Part shown: piece after piece, positions 32,261 through 42,665 of the stretch
Position numbering within the stretch: the stretch's first letter is position 1
How the letters are laid out: the number at the start of each line of letters is the position of its first letter
Source of the DNA: Terramyces sp. JEL0728
Taxonomy: Eukaryota > Chytridiomycota > Chytridiomycetes > Rhizophydiales > Terramycetaceae
Assembly (NCBI GenBank): GCA_027603945.1
Contig: JADIIU010000024.1
Coordinates: forward strand, 1 to 64,000
Direction of reading: 5' to 3'
Length of the DNA: 64,000 nucleotides
Translations under genes and position numbers: made by a program
Notes under the pieces: generated by a model
What the model saw: the letters and a program-made list of their open reading frames with translations, nothing else
Databases searched by the model: none
What the model was told of the DNA's origin: nothing

Positions 32261-32800
32261 TTAGTTGCCGCAAACACTGCTGAACTGGGAAGCATCAGCG
32301 ATTTGCCAGGATCCATCGCTACCTGCGCAAACGGAAACTTCAATTTGGGCATTGGTGTAGTCAATGTTGAATACTGGGTACCCATTGCTAGTCATTTGAG
32401 ACGCCATGTCATCGATGCTGTAACCTTGGCTATTCAGATCTGACATTAATTGCAGAGGCGCGCTACTAAGATCACAGACAGTGTTAAAGAAGGTATTTGG
32501 GTCGGTAGCACCACAAACACCATGAGACTGCCATTCGTGTTTTTGGAAAGAGTAGTCGTTGTAGCAAGCAACTGTTGGGATTTGAGCATTCTTGTTTCCA
32601 CCCATGCAACCAGACGACCCATAGTTGCCAGTTTCGGGCCATAACCCGTGTACAGACGGACTTGGGTGGTTGTAGTTACCACTTCCATTTCCAGTTTCTA
32701 ATACCAACACACCGCAATATGGAGCACCAGAGCAGTCCATATAGGCACGCTTAACCAGAGATGGATGAGCGAGGGCAGAGGCGATCAAGAGTGAAATCAT
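32261..32800 (-). CDS. Secreted ribonuclease T2, copy 1
   Basis: Acid endoribonuclease. 179 aa, intronless. Signal peptide MISLLIASALAHP, then a Kex2-like LVKR site, then the mature enzyme. Both catalytic signatures are present: VHGLWPE (CAS I) and HEWQSHGVC (CAS II), with paired cysteines. It is shorter than the usual 220-250 aa, as for other compact fungal T2 enzymes. The stop is 13 bp from the convergent Lon stop. One of three local paralogues of identical length. Confidence 0.92.
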   Translation of the reverse strand: MISLLIASALAHPSLVKRAYMDCSGAPYCGVLVLETGNGSGNYNHPSPSVHGLWPETGNYGSSGCMGGNKNAQIPTVACYNDYSFQKHEWQSHGVCGATDPNTFFNTVCDLSSAPLQLMSDLNSQGYSIDDMASQMTSNGYPVFNIDYTNAQIEVSVCAGSDGSWQIADASQFSSVCGN

Positions 32801-33337
32801 TTTTTAATTCGTTGTTTTTTTTCCTTTAAATATCTGCCATACACGTTGTGGTAAGCTGCCCCGCGCATTTTTCCTCGAACCGGTAACCACGAGTTGCTAC
32901 CGATTCTTTGTTGGGCTTTTGCGGCTGTGTTTGAACCATATGGAAAATTTATGATCTCCCCTGTCTTCGGTTGCTCAAAGAACGGTCTGATGACTAGATA
33001 TTTGAAGATATTTGAAATTCATTTCAAAGACAGGCTTATCGGCAAACAAGAAAGTTGACGGTTTATACTTGACCGCAAACCGTTAGAAATTATGAAAACA
33101 CTCACTATCTTCTTTTTGCCGAGAGACTTGTTTGCTTTGTCGACGATTCCAGTCAGATTGCAATCGGCAGTTTGATCTTTTGTGTTTGGTTGAACTCCAA
33201 GATTTGTGTTTGGTTGAATCCCAAGATTTCTGTGAAAAACGTTTTGAGAAACGTGCTTGAATAGCTCTCCATCCAATAATAAAAGCAAGTCCAGCCGATT
33301 ATTTCAACGATTCTCTTTATTCTAAGAATTTATCCAT
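32801..33337. other. Spacer with RNase T2 promoter
   Basis: Holds the promoter of T2 copy 1 and a 24-bp direct repeat at 33181-33228. An 89-residue minus-strand open frame (33019-33288) without an ATG start covers it and seems non-genic. Confidence 0.4.
33181..33228. repeat. 24-bp direct repeat, two copies
   Basis: 33181-33204 and 33205-33228, starting tgtgtttggttgaa, differing at two positions. Confidence 0.85.
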
Positions 33338-33939
33338 CTAGAAACCACATGCGGAATCAAAATTTGAAGTAGATGCCAAGCGCCAAACACCATCGCTTCC
33401 AGCACAAACAGAAAGCTCCAATTGATCATTTCCAGCATTTCTATTGAATACCGGATATCCAGCACTTGCTAATCCGTTTGCAATGGTAGCCAAGTTCTGT
33501 CCTTTAGCTTTCAACTGTGCCATCAATTTGAGCGGGGCAGCACTCAAGTTACATACGGTAGTGAAGAAAGTGCTTGCGCTGTGTGAAGCACAAACTCCAT
33601 GAGACTGCCATTCGTGTTGTTGGAAAGAGTAGTCGTTGTAGCAAGAGACTGTTGGGATTTGTGCGTTTGGGTTACCACCTACAATCAAACTAACAGAAAC
33701 CTGGTGAAACACACTGAGAGTTTCCGTAAGAACCAGTTTCCGGCCATAAACCATGCACAGCTGGTTGAGCATGATCTACGATTAGCCAAGATTACTGTAG
33801 TTGCCTGAACCACCACCTCTTTCAAGTACAAGAACACCGCAATAAGGAGCGTCTATGTTTAAACTTGGTTACTTCCACAGTCCATTGAAGTGCGTTTAAC
33901 CAATAACGCTGCAGCAGTGGAAATCAACAATGAAATCAT
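33338..33939 (-). CDS. Secreted ribonuclease T2, copy 2, with three introns
   Basis: 179 aa after introns 33853-33872 (20 nt), 33776-33795 (20) and 33679-33700 (22). Signal peptide MISLLISTAAALLVKR. Spliced signatures: VHGLWPE (CAS I) and HEWQSHGVC (CAS II). The spliced length equals that of the two neighbours exactly, which supports all three introns. Both neighbours lack introns at these positions. Retained introns would destroy the frame before CAS I. Secreted nutrient-scavenging RNase by family. Confidence 0.9.
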
Positions 33940-34418
33940 TTTACACACCATCTCCCATGTTCCTTACTTATACTTGATCGCAACGTTTATTCAATGCCCT
34001 ATAGAGCCCTGGATGGCCGCACCGTCAAAGTTCAAGATATTTAGGTCTCCACGTTTAATCTTAGCGTGTTCCGGGAGCGGTAGGAGCATCTCGACTATAT
34101 TCAGTATTATTTGGATTTCGACTTTGTCTAACTTTATTGAAGGCTGAACACTATTTCCGGACATGCTACAAGTTCCTGATATTCCAAATATATCGCATTG
34201 TAGTAATACAAACTGCGGAGAATTCGAGTGCACAGATCGCCCGATAAAAACAAAGGACGAGATATTATTGCACTAAAGGCTTTCACCATCATATGATTAG
34301 GAGTTCACAGTACATCCGCAATAGCGCACAGAGTATCCTCTGATTGAGCTATCCCCTTGGTTATTAGTATTTACACGCAGAAAAGAAATATAAGTTTTGC
34401 AATCTTTATTCTAACGAT
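33940..34418. other. Spacer between RNase T2 copies 2 and 3
   Basis: Promoter of copy 2 and 3' flank of copy 3. A tRNA-like stretch (about 34300-34360, minus strand) lacks a proper T-loop and acceptor pairing. No gene seen. Confidence 0.4.
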
Positions 34419-34958
34419 CTAATTACCGCAATCGGTGCTAAAGCTAGAAGAGATCTTCCAGACGCCATCGCTACCTGCGCAGACTGAAAGTTCCAATTGA
34501 TCATTTCCAGCATTTGGGCTGAATACTGGGTATCCACTGTTTGAAAGAGCAGTGGCCATTTGAGACAAGCTATAACCTTGTTTCTTCAAATTAGCCATTT
34601 GTTGAAGCGGAGCAGCACTAAGATTACAGACAGTGTTGAAGAAAGTGGTTGGATCGTTGGAAGCACATACTCCGTGGGCTTGCCATTCATGTTGTTGGAA
34701 CGAAGAATCAGTGTAGCAAGATACCTCAGGGATATCTGCGCTTGCATCACCGTTCATGCATCCTGAATTTCCGTACTTGCCATTTTCTGGCCATAAACCA
34801 TGAACTTCAGGGGTAGCGTGGTTGTAGTTTCCAGAACCACCACCTCGTTCAAGGACGAGAACACCACAGTAAGGAGCACCACCGCAGTCCATGTAAGACG
34901 CTCTTTTAGTAAAGTCAGATGGGAAAGAGAAAACAGAAGCAATCAGGAGAGACAACAT
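34419..34958 (-). CDS. Secreted ribonuclease T2, copy 3
   Basis: 179 aa, intronless. Signal peptide MLSLLIASVFSFPS, FTKR processing-like site, VHGLWPE (CAS I) and HEWQAHGVC (CAS II, Ser to Ala beside the catalytic His as a conservative change). Closest to copy 2 in the C-terminal half (shared NAGNDQLELSVCAGSDGVW). TATA-like runs lie at about 34966 and 34984. Head-to-tail array with copies 1 and 2. Confidence 0.92.
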   Translation of the reverse strand: MLSLLIASVFSFPSDFTKRASYMDCGGAPYCGVLVLERGGGSGNYNHATPEVHGLWPENGKYGNSGCMNGDASADIPEVSCYTDSSFQQHEWQAHGVCASNDPTTFFNTVCNLSAAPLQQMANLKKQGYSLSQMATALSNSGYPVFSPNAGNDQLELSVCAGSDGVWKISSSFSTDCGN

Positions 34959-35928
34959 TTAATTATTTATAAAGTACGGTGAATATATAAGAGAAACCGT
35001 CAGTGTAACTCATCAGACCACCAAAGCTGACCGCGAGCACGTTTCGGTTAATGCACCCAAAAAATTTCCACACTGATCGAAATTCCTGCAAATATAACTG
35101 GAGATGAAAGGTCATCGCTGGAATAACCTTGGACAACAAAACCGTAAATTTCAACCTCTCTCCCATTTCCTCTCCGTCCATTCGCCTCTGTATTTATCAA
35201 ACGCCGATAAAGGCAACGTAAAAGACCACACCCACGTTGTCAGGTACCGAACCAGAAAAGAAAATTACTAATTTCATATTTTGAACATCCCTTTGTTGGC
35301 TGAAATGAGTAAATTGACTCGAAAGGAAAGACAATTAAAAATTAGTACTCGCCAAGGATATTTTGGAATTTCAAGTTTGCGTTTTGTGAATTCCCGCCAA
35401 TTATCTATGCCAGTGCGCTGGGATGGAGATCCTTCAAACTCTAACGACGCTTCATACTCTGTCTAATAAAGGAGACTTATGCTTCTTCATGATCTGCAAT
35501 TTCCAACTCTTGGTGACTGAACAAGATCTGCGGACAAGTCAAAGTCGTCTGCATTCATAGTCTGTTTCCTAAAGCCAAGCGCTCTGGGTGCAAAGTCAAG
35601 CTTCCTGCAATTATCTCTTATCTTTTGCCTTGCGTTTATCTAGGTCCTCGGTCTTGGAGACACTTGAAGGAAACATGTGAGGACCACGTTTCTATAAAGA
35701 AATCCACCTCTTGTTCTGGCTATTTACTGGAATTAGTTATCTGGCAGCTTAGAATTAGTGAAGAGTTGTTTTGGGTGAAACTAGCCAGCGGAACGTATCT
35801 GCTGCAACAATTTTGGCCAAAGCAATATTTCCTAGGCCATTTCTTCCAAGTTTAAAATATCACAATAGTGGAATTGTATAACTGATGGTGCGACAATGAC
35901 ATTTCTACGTCATCCAATTTTTTAATAA
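34959..35928. other. 970-bp region with coding-like fragments, not resolved
   Basis: Contains the T2 copy 3 promoter, the left breakpoint of the 3.5-kb duplication (35343) and the promoter of the 7TM gene. Two coding-like fragments persist in both duplicate copies. One is on the plus strand, ending ...MPVRWDGDPSNSNDASYSV with a stop overlapping AATAAA at 35466. The other is on the minus strand at about 35480-35600, with LDFAPRALGFRKQTMNADDF. Frames differ by indels between the copies, so I cannot build a gene. Possibly a decayed gene. Confidence 0.35.
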
Positions 35929-37485
35929 ATGAGCGATATAGTCTACCTCTCTGGATGGCTAGATTCAAAATTCTGTACAGGACCGCCAAATACAATGTTT
36001 GTATTCTCTGCATTTAATGGAAGCGGCGCTCCGTTATTCCTTACCGAAGAGCAAGATTACTACATTCCTACGTGCGGATTATCAACATTCAATTTGAACA
36101 CTGGATGCTGCTTATCATCGATTGACAGCGATTTTACCCTCGGATATACTTCCTTTACACGGAATTATCTAGTTGACAGCGCGATTGAGCATTCAGCACC
36201 TCTGACCGCGAATAACAACTTGTATTGTAAAGTAAACAGCTTGGGAAACAGCTCATTGTGGGGATATAGCGAAACTTATTACTTGGCCAATAGCAAATAT
36301 TGCCTGGAAGGAAACATAAAATGCGATTTACGAAACTTGTATCTGTACAATGACAGTAACTGCAACATCCCACTAGAATCGCATCATATATCTAATGCTG
36401 TAACGACAATCAACTCTTCGGTATTAGGTTTGGTGGAAATTTCTTTGACTCAGTTTGCTGGAGGGCAAATCCCGGTGACTTTCACTGCATACACGCCGTC
36501 TTGGGACCTATACATCAATTTTAGTGAGCCGATAGACACCTGGATATTCCTCGTTTTCCTTTTATCCCTAGTGATAACATTTACAACTGGGATATTTTAT
36601 ACTATCCAGAGTATCAAATTCAGACAGAAAAAGTACATCTTTTTTGCAGTTACGCAGTATTTATGGACAATTAGGATTCTTATGGATTTGCTTTCGTATT
36701 TCTGTCCAACAACTATTGCTCCAGCTATCACATACGCCATTTTTATCATTGGATCGTGGGGCTCTCTTGCCTCGCTGTGCTCAGCAATCATTAGCGTTCA
36801 ATTGATTTTTGAAATTCATATGGATATTAAACCATGGTACAAATATTTGACTTTGCTTTCAGTCGCACTAATCCACTTTGGATTGCAGGGCTTGCATTAT
36901 ATCTCTCACACACTGATTTTCGTGTATCTTGTTACAAAAAACGTACCCGACCAAGTGCTTGGGTATCAATTAAACTTGACGGCGCAAACACCAAACAGCG
37001 TTTGGCTATTCCTCCAGTTTTTGATCGACACTGTGCCTCCAGTAATCATTTTAATCAAAATATACAGGAATAGGACAGTAAAACATGCAAACCTACCAAG
37101 AAAATCCAAGGAATATGTAGAACGAAAACTCTCACATATCTCAATCATTTTTTTAGTCCAGTTTATCAACATGATTGTATTTGGAATTATTGACTTTATT
37201 TTGAATACCACAAACATGTTCAATTCAGATAGGATGTATGGCTTGGGCCTTGCTCTCACATATATCACACTTTCAATCAACTCTTGCTGCGTGCTGTCCA
37301 TTTTTGAGAATTTGACGAGATATGTGCGCAAGCTGGTAAAGAAAGATGTTGCGCTGTCGCCAATAGATGCCGACAGAACCAAAGTACATTCGAAAACAAA
37401 GAATAGCAAGTTCAATTCAGCAAAGACTGGTATTAATGAGGAATCAAACAAGTCTGCTAAATCAGACAATAATTTGGTTTCCTGA
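35929..37485 (+). CDS. Seven-TM receptor-like protein with Cys-rich ectodomain, copy 1
   Basis: 518 aa, intronless. Residues 1-200 form a Cys-rich region with several N-glycosylation sites and no obvious signal peptide. Seven hydrophobic helices follow (from IFLVFLLSLVITFTTGIFYT at about 203 to about 460), then a basic and Ser/Asn-rich cytoplasmic tail. Large ectodomain plus 7TM resembles a GPCR or other sensor, but I recognise no family signature. The copy at 39453 is almost identical (differences at about five residues in TM3-TM4 and one before TM6). Confidence 0.65.
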   Translation: MSDIVYLSGWLDSKFCTGPPNTMFVFSAFNGSGAPLFLTEEQDYYIPTCGLSTFNLNTGCCLSSIDSDFTLGYTSFTRNYLVDSAIEHSAPLTANNNLYCKVNSLGNSSLWGYSETYYLANSKYCLEGNIKCDLRNLYLYNDSNCNIPLESHHISNAVTTINSSVLGLVEISLTQFAGGQIPVTFTAYTPSWDLYINFSEPIDTWIFLVFLLSLVITFTTGIFYTIQSIKFRQKKYIFFAVTQYLWTIRILMDLLSYFCPTTIAPAITYAIFIIGSWGSLASLCSAIISVQLIFEIHMDIKPWYKYLTLLSVALIHFGLQGLHYISHTLIFVYLVTKNVPDQVLGYQLNLTAQTPNSVWLFLQFLIDTVPPVIILIKIYRNRTVKHANLPRKSKEYVERKLSHISIIFLVQFINMIVFGIIDFILNTTNMFNSDRMYGLGLALTYITLSINSCCVLSIFENLTRYVRKLVKKDVALSPIDADRTKVHSKTKNSKFNSAKTGINEESNKSAKSDNNLVS

Positions 37486-37543
37486 ATAAAGACTGCGTAT
37501 AAAATATCCACAAAGGCCATATGGGTGTTTGTACATAAATTTA

Positions 37544-38840
37544 TTAGAATAAGCAAAGCATAACGTATAAATCAAACAGGAACGGATTGCTCTGGGGTAT
37601 GGTTAATTCCAACTTGACTTCATCGTCATAATCCACATTCCATTCTTCTATTGGCTTAATTGTGTGACATGTCTGAATATAATCACACTCGATTTCGAGA
37701 TTTTTGACTACTAAATCCACGGGCAGAAACGGCCCAAAGAATTTTGGCGGTTTCTTTTCTTCAAATGTCTCCAGCAGAGAGATTCCAGAATCAAACCTGT
37801 GTAGCTTCAGTACTGGATCTAGTATTGATTTTCTGTTTGTAATTTCTGACGAATCTTTGTGATTGTATATTAATGTTGCAGGTAATAAATCTTCTATTGC
37901 GTCGCGTATTCTTGCGTCATTGAATGCGGTGAGCGTATCTTTCCAAGATATTCCTTGATGCTCCACTTGGTGCCTTGCTATTCTATCTGGCAACTTGTAG
38001 CGAACCAGTTGTAACTGCTCGCAAAACATTTCTCCCTGGGCAAAATGGCTTGATACTTTAATTGTATTTAATCTAGTGCCATCTTCGTTGTATATTATCG
38101 GTAACGAAGGATCGATTTTCCATTCGTCATCCACCACAAATTTGAATTCACATTGATCTGCATTGCTCAAATATACACAATCTGCAAATGCAACGAATAT
38201 TCCGCTTGGTCCATCAAAAAATAACTGAACTGGATATTCCCAATTGTTAAAGTTGCCCCACACATACACTTTACCACCACCATATCTCCATGTGAAATAA
38301 ATCGCTGGGTTTTCCTCCAGCAAAGTTTCCATACAGTGTGTTTCATGCGAACTGGCAGTTTTCAAATCACTCATTGAAATTACGACCTCGTCTTCGCCGT
38401 AAGGGTTGCTCTGTTCTGGACTTGGATCAGTAGCAAGTTCAAGCAATAGTTCGCCCGATAGTCTAACTAGCACTGAGAGCGGTATTTGTCCAATTTCTTT
38501 GGTGGTTTGATTTTCACTAAATTAACGATAAATACCCAAAGACCCAGCCGTCAGACAATACTCTCGTAACTTTAATCATTTGGCCGATATCGACAGGTAA
38601 TAAAACATGGGAAGAAGTAAGTTTGGGGGGATGATAATCCACTATGGCAACATATACTCCAGGTTCATCAGCAATTTCATCCATCGTATCGTCGTACTGT
38701 AATTTTTCATGTTCGAAAAATGTTGGGGTTTGAGGAACAAGTTTAGTCTCCAAAGAAAATATTTTGTATTGAATTTCAGCTGCATGGAACAAGAATTCAT
38801 CGTTTGACGATTGTGAAAATTCAGTTTGTTCTACCTGCAT
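37544..38840 (-). CDS. SH3 + AMPK-type CBM protein, copy 1, N-terminus lost at duplication breakpoint
   Basis: 425 aa from the first ATG (38840), with a 19-nt intron at 38517-38535. The SH3 domain (PGVYVAIVDYHPP...DGWVFG|ENQ) and AMPK1_CBM-like domain (IYFTWRYGGGKVYVWGNFNNW, CEFKFVVDDEWKIDPSLP) are intact and identical to copy 2. The original start and about 30 leading residues (MESIDISEDL... in copy 2) were cut off by the duplication junction at 38854/38855, so this copy has no native promoter. It lacks the C-terminal hairpin of the related genes. Expression is uncertain. Confidence 0.75.
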
Positions 38841-39452
38841 ATTTTCAAAAAGTTTAATACTCGCCAAAGGATATTTTGGAATTTCAAGTTTGCGTTTTTG
38901 TGAATTCCCACCAATTATCTATGCCAGTGCGCTGGGATGGAGATCCTTCAAACTCTAACGACGCTTCATACTCTGTCTAATAAAGGAGACATGCTTCTTC
39001 ATGATCTGCAATTTCCAACTCTTGGTAACTGAACAAGATCTGCGGACAAGTCAAAGTTGTCTGCATTCATAGTTTGTTTCCTAAAGCCAAGCGCTCTGGG
39101 TGCAAAGTCAAGCTTTCCTGCAATTATCTCGTATCTTTTGCCTTGCGTTTATCTAGGTCCTCGGTCTTGGAGACACTTGAAGGAAACATGTGAGGACCAC
39201 GTTTCTATAAAGAAATCCACCTCTTGTTCCGGCTATTTACTGGAATTAGTTATCTGGCAGCTTAGAATTAATACTATGGCAGTGAAGAGTTGTTTTGGGT
39301 GAAACTAACCAGCGGAACGTATCTGCTGCAACAATTTTGGTCAAAGCAATATTTCCTAGGCCATTTCTTCCAAGTTTAAAATATCACAATAGTGGAATTG
39401 TATAACTGATGGTGCGACAATGACATTTCTACGTCATCCAATTTTTTAATAA
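38841..39452. other. Duplicated upstream region of the second 7TM gene
   Basis: Starts with the duplication junction (38854/38855). Equivalent to 35343-35928, with small indels, including an 11-bp insertion near 39272. It holds the same unresolved coding-like fragments. Confidence 0.5.
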
Positions 39453-42379
39453 ATGAGCGATATAGTCTACCTCTCTGGATGGCTAGATTCAAAATTCTGT
39501 ACAGGACCGCCAAATACAATGTTTGTATTCTCTGCATTTAATGGAAGCGGCGCTCCGTTATTCCTTACCGAAGAGCAAGATTACTACATTCCTACGTGCG
39601 GATTATCAACATTCAATTTGAACACTGGATGCTGCTTATCATCGATTGACAGCGATTTTACCCTCGGATATACTTCCTTTACACGGAATTATCTAGTTGA
39701 CAGCGCGATTGAGCATTCAGCACCTCTGACCGCGAATAACAACTTGTATTGTAAAGTAAACAGCTTAGGAAACAGCTCATTGTGGGGATATAGCGAAACT
39801 TATTACTTGGCCAATAGCAAATATTGCCTGGAAGGAAACATAAAATGCGATTTACGAAACTTGTATCTGTACAATGACAGTAACTGCAACATCCCACTAG
39901 AATCGCATCATATATCTAATGCTGTAACGACAATCAACTCTTCGGTATTAGGTTTGGTGGAAATTTCTTTGACTCAGTTTGCTGGAGGGCAAATCCCAGT
40001 GACTTTCACTGCATACACGCCGTCTTGGGATCTATACATCAATTTTAGTGAGCCGATAGACACCTGGATATTCCTCGTTTTCCTTTTATCCCTAGTGATA
40101 ACATTTACAACTGGAATATTTTATACTATCCAGAGTATCAAATTCAGACAGAAAAAGTACATCTTTTTTGCAGTTACACAGTATTTATGGACAATTAGGA
40201 TTCTTATGGATTTGCTTTCGTATTTCTGTCCAACAACTATTGCTCCAGCTGTCACATACGCCATTTTTATTATTGGATCGTGGAGCTCTCTTGCCTCGCT
40301 GTGCTCAGCAATCATTAGCTTTCAATTGATTTTTGAAATTAATATGGATATTAAACCATGGTACAAATATTTGACTTTGCTTTCAGTCGCACTAATCCAC
40401 TTTGGATTGCAGGGCTTGCATTATATCTCTCACACACTGATTTTCGTGTATCTTGTTACAAAAAACGTACCCGACCAAGTGCTTGGGTATCAATTAAACT
40501 TGACGGCGCAAACACCAAACAGCGTTTGGCTATTCCTTCAGTTTTTGATCGACACTGTGCCTCCAGTAATCATTTTAATCAAAATCTACAGGAATAGGAC
40601 TGTAAAACATGCAAACCTACCAAGAAAATCCAAGGAATATGTAGAACGAAAACTCACACATATCTCAATCATTTTTTTAGTTCAGTTTATCAACATGATT
40701 GTATTTGGAATTATTGACTTTATTTTGAATACCACAAACATGTTCAATTCAGATAGGATGTATGGCTTGGGCCTTGCTCTCACATATATCACACTTTCAA
40801 TCAACTCTTGCTGCGTGCTGTCCATTTTTGAGAATTTGACGAGATATGTGCGCAAGCTGGTAAAGAAAGATGTTGCGCTGTCACCAATAGATGCCGACAG
40901 AACCAAAGTACATTCGAAAACAAAGAATAGCAAGTTCAATTCAGCAAAGACTGGTATTAACGAGGAATCAAACAAGTCTGCTAAATCAGACAATAATTTG
41001 GTTTCCTGAATAAAGACTGCGCGTATAAATATCCACAAAGGCCATATGAGTGTTTGTACATAAATTTATTAGAATAAGCAAAGCATAACGTATAAATCGA
41101 ATAGAAACGGATTGCTCTGGGGTATGGTTAATTCCAACTTGACTTCATCGTCATAATCCACATTCCATTCTTCTATTGGCTTAATTGTGTGACATGTCTG
41201 AATATAATCACACTCGATTTCGAGATTTTTGACTACTAAATCCACGGGCAGAAACGGCCCAAAGAATTTTGGCGGTTTCTTTTCTTCAAATGTCTCCAGC
41301 AGAGAGATTCCAGAATCAAACCTGTGTAGCTTCAGTACTGGATCTAGTATTGATTTTCTGTTTGTAATTTCTGACGAATCTTTGTGATTGTATATTAATG
41401 TTGCAGGTAATAAATCTTCTATTGCGTCGCGTATTCTTGCGTCATTGAATGCGGTGAGCGTATCTTTCCAAGATATTCCTTGATGCTCCACTTGGTGCCT
41501 TGCTATTCTATCTGGCAACTTGTAGCGAACCAGTTGTAACTGCTCGCAAAACATTTCTCCCTGGGCAAAATGGCTTGATACTTTAATTGTATTTAATCTA
41601 GTGCCATCTTCGTTGTATATTATCGGTAACGAAGGATCGATTTTCCATTCGTCATCCACCACAAATTTGAATTCACATTGATCTGCATTGCTCAAATATA
41701 CACAATCTGCAAATGCAACGAATATTCCGCTTGGTCCATCAAAAAATAACTGAACTGGATATTCCCAATTGTTAAAGTTGCCCCACACATACACTTTACC
41801 ACCACCATATCTCCATGTGAAATAAATCGCTGGGTTTTCCTCCAGCAAAGTTTCCATACAGTGTGTTTCATGCGAACTGGCAGTTTTCAAATCACTCATT
41901 GAAATTACGACCTCGTCTTCGCCGTAAGGGTTGCTCTGTTCTGGACTTGGATCAGTAGCAAGTTCAAGCAATAGTTCGCCCGATAGTCTAACTAGCACTG
42001 AGAGCGGTATTTGTCCAATTTCTTTGGTGGTTTGATTTTCACTAAATTAACGATAAATACCCAAAGACCCAGCCGTCAGACAATACTCTCGTAACTTTAA
42101 TCATTTGGCCGATATCGACAGGTAATAAAACATGGGAAGAAGTAAGTTTGGGGGGATGATAATCCACTATGGCAACATATACTCCAGGTTCATCAGCAAT
42201 TTCATCCATCGTATCGTCGTACTGTAATTTTTCATGTTCGAAAAATGTTGGGGTTTGAGGAACAAGTTTAGTCTCCAAAGAAAATATTTTGTATTGAATT
42301 TCAGCTGCATGGAACAAGAATTCATCGTTTGACGATTGTGAAAATTCAGTTTGTTCTACCTGCATATTTTCAAAAAGTT
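38855..42379. repeat. Tandem segmental duplication, copy 2 (3.5 kb)
   Basis: Near-identical to 35343-38854. The sequence continues past 42379 into the unduplicated 5' end of the SH3-CBM gene, so this copy keeps the intact promoter side. Confidence 0.93.
39453..41009 (+). CDS. Seven-TM receptor-like protein with Cys-rich ectodomain, copy 2
   Basis: 518 aa. Same architecture as the copy at 35929, with about six amino-acid changes (for example I to V and G to S before TM4, H to N after it, S to T in the third loop). Both promoters are duplicated as well, so both copies are probably transcribed. Function unknown. Confidence 0.65.
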   Translation: MSDIVYLSGWLDSKFCTGPPNTMFVFSAFNGSGAPLFLTEEQDYYIPTCGLSTFNLNTGCCLSSIDSDFTLGYTSFTRNYLVDSAIEHSAPLTANNNLYCKVNSLGNSSLWGYSETYYLANSKYCLEGNIKCDLRNLYLYNDSNCNIPLESHHISNAVTTINSSVLGLVEISLTQFAGGQIPVTFTAYTPSWDLYINFSEPIDTWIFLVFLLSLVITFTTGIFYTIQSIKFRQKKYIFFAVTQYLWTIRILMDLLSYFCPTTIAPAVTYAIFIIGSWSSLASLCSAIISFQLIFEINMDIKPWYKYLTLLSVALIHFGLQGLHYISHTLIFVYLVTKNVPDQVLGYQLNLTAQTPNSVWLFLQFLIDTVPPVIILIKIYRNRTVKHANLPRKSKEYVERKLTHISIIFLVQFINMIVFGIIDFILNTTNMFNSDRMYGLGLALTYITLSINSCCVLSIFENLTRYVRKLVKKDVALSPIDADRTKVHSKTKNSKFNSAKTGINEESNKSAKSDNNLVS

Positions 42380-42461
42380 CAAAAGGCTCCTCTGAAATCA
42401 AAGTGGGGCTTTCAATGAAGATGAATGGCGACAGGTCCTCTGAAATATCTATGCTTTCCAT
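41069..42461 (-). CDS. SH3 + AMPK-type CBM protein, copy 2, full length
   Basis: 457 aa after a 19-nt intron at 42042-42060. Disordered acidic N-terminus (MESIDISEDLSPFIF), SH3 domain at about residues 95-165 and CBM-like domain at about 205-295. The C-terminal region shares DSGISLLE and the helix DARIRDAIEDLL with the gene at 42666. The intron sits in the FG|ENQ turn of the SH3 domain, the same site as in all family members here. No TM tail: the protein ends ...FLFDLYVMLCLF. Confidence 0.78.
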
Positions 42462-42665
42462 TATAAATGAATTGAAATTTGATTTGGAAATAGTTTAATA
42501 ATTTGAGTGCTTTTCTGAGAAAATTTGAAAATTCAGGGATTGATGTCGGCACCAATTAACCAATCGACAGATATGAGCTCACCAATGACGAGTGTCGTTG
42601 GACTTGGATAGTCAAGTGACATCTGAATAGCAAACCAACAGAAATCTAATTCAAAAAATCTCTAT

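Larger units (their letters stand above)
35343..38854. repeat. Tandem segmental duplication, copy 1 (3.5 kb)
   Basis: Matches 38855-42379 with only scattered substitutions and small indels. Carries one 7TM gene and one SH3-CBM gene. The right breakpoint lies within the 5' end of the SH3-CBM gene. Confidence 0.93.

Noticed and set aside
33019..33288. 89-aa minus-strand open frame
   Set aside because: No ATG start, contains a 24-bp direct repeat, and lies in the RNase T2 promoter; no domain.
34295..34365. tRNA-like stretch on the minus strand (GGGGATAGCTCAATCAGAGG)
   Set aside because: The D-arm resembles a tRNA, but there is no GGTTCGA-type T-loop, and the 3' part does not pair with the 5' acceptor.
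38838..38867. Upstream extension MASIKLFEN of the first SH3-CBM copy
   Set aside because: It starts at a TTG and its first codons are duplication-junction sequence, so the first real start is ATG 38840.
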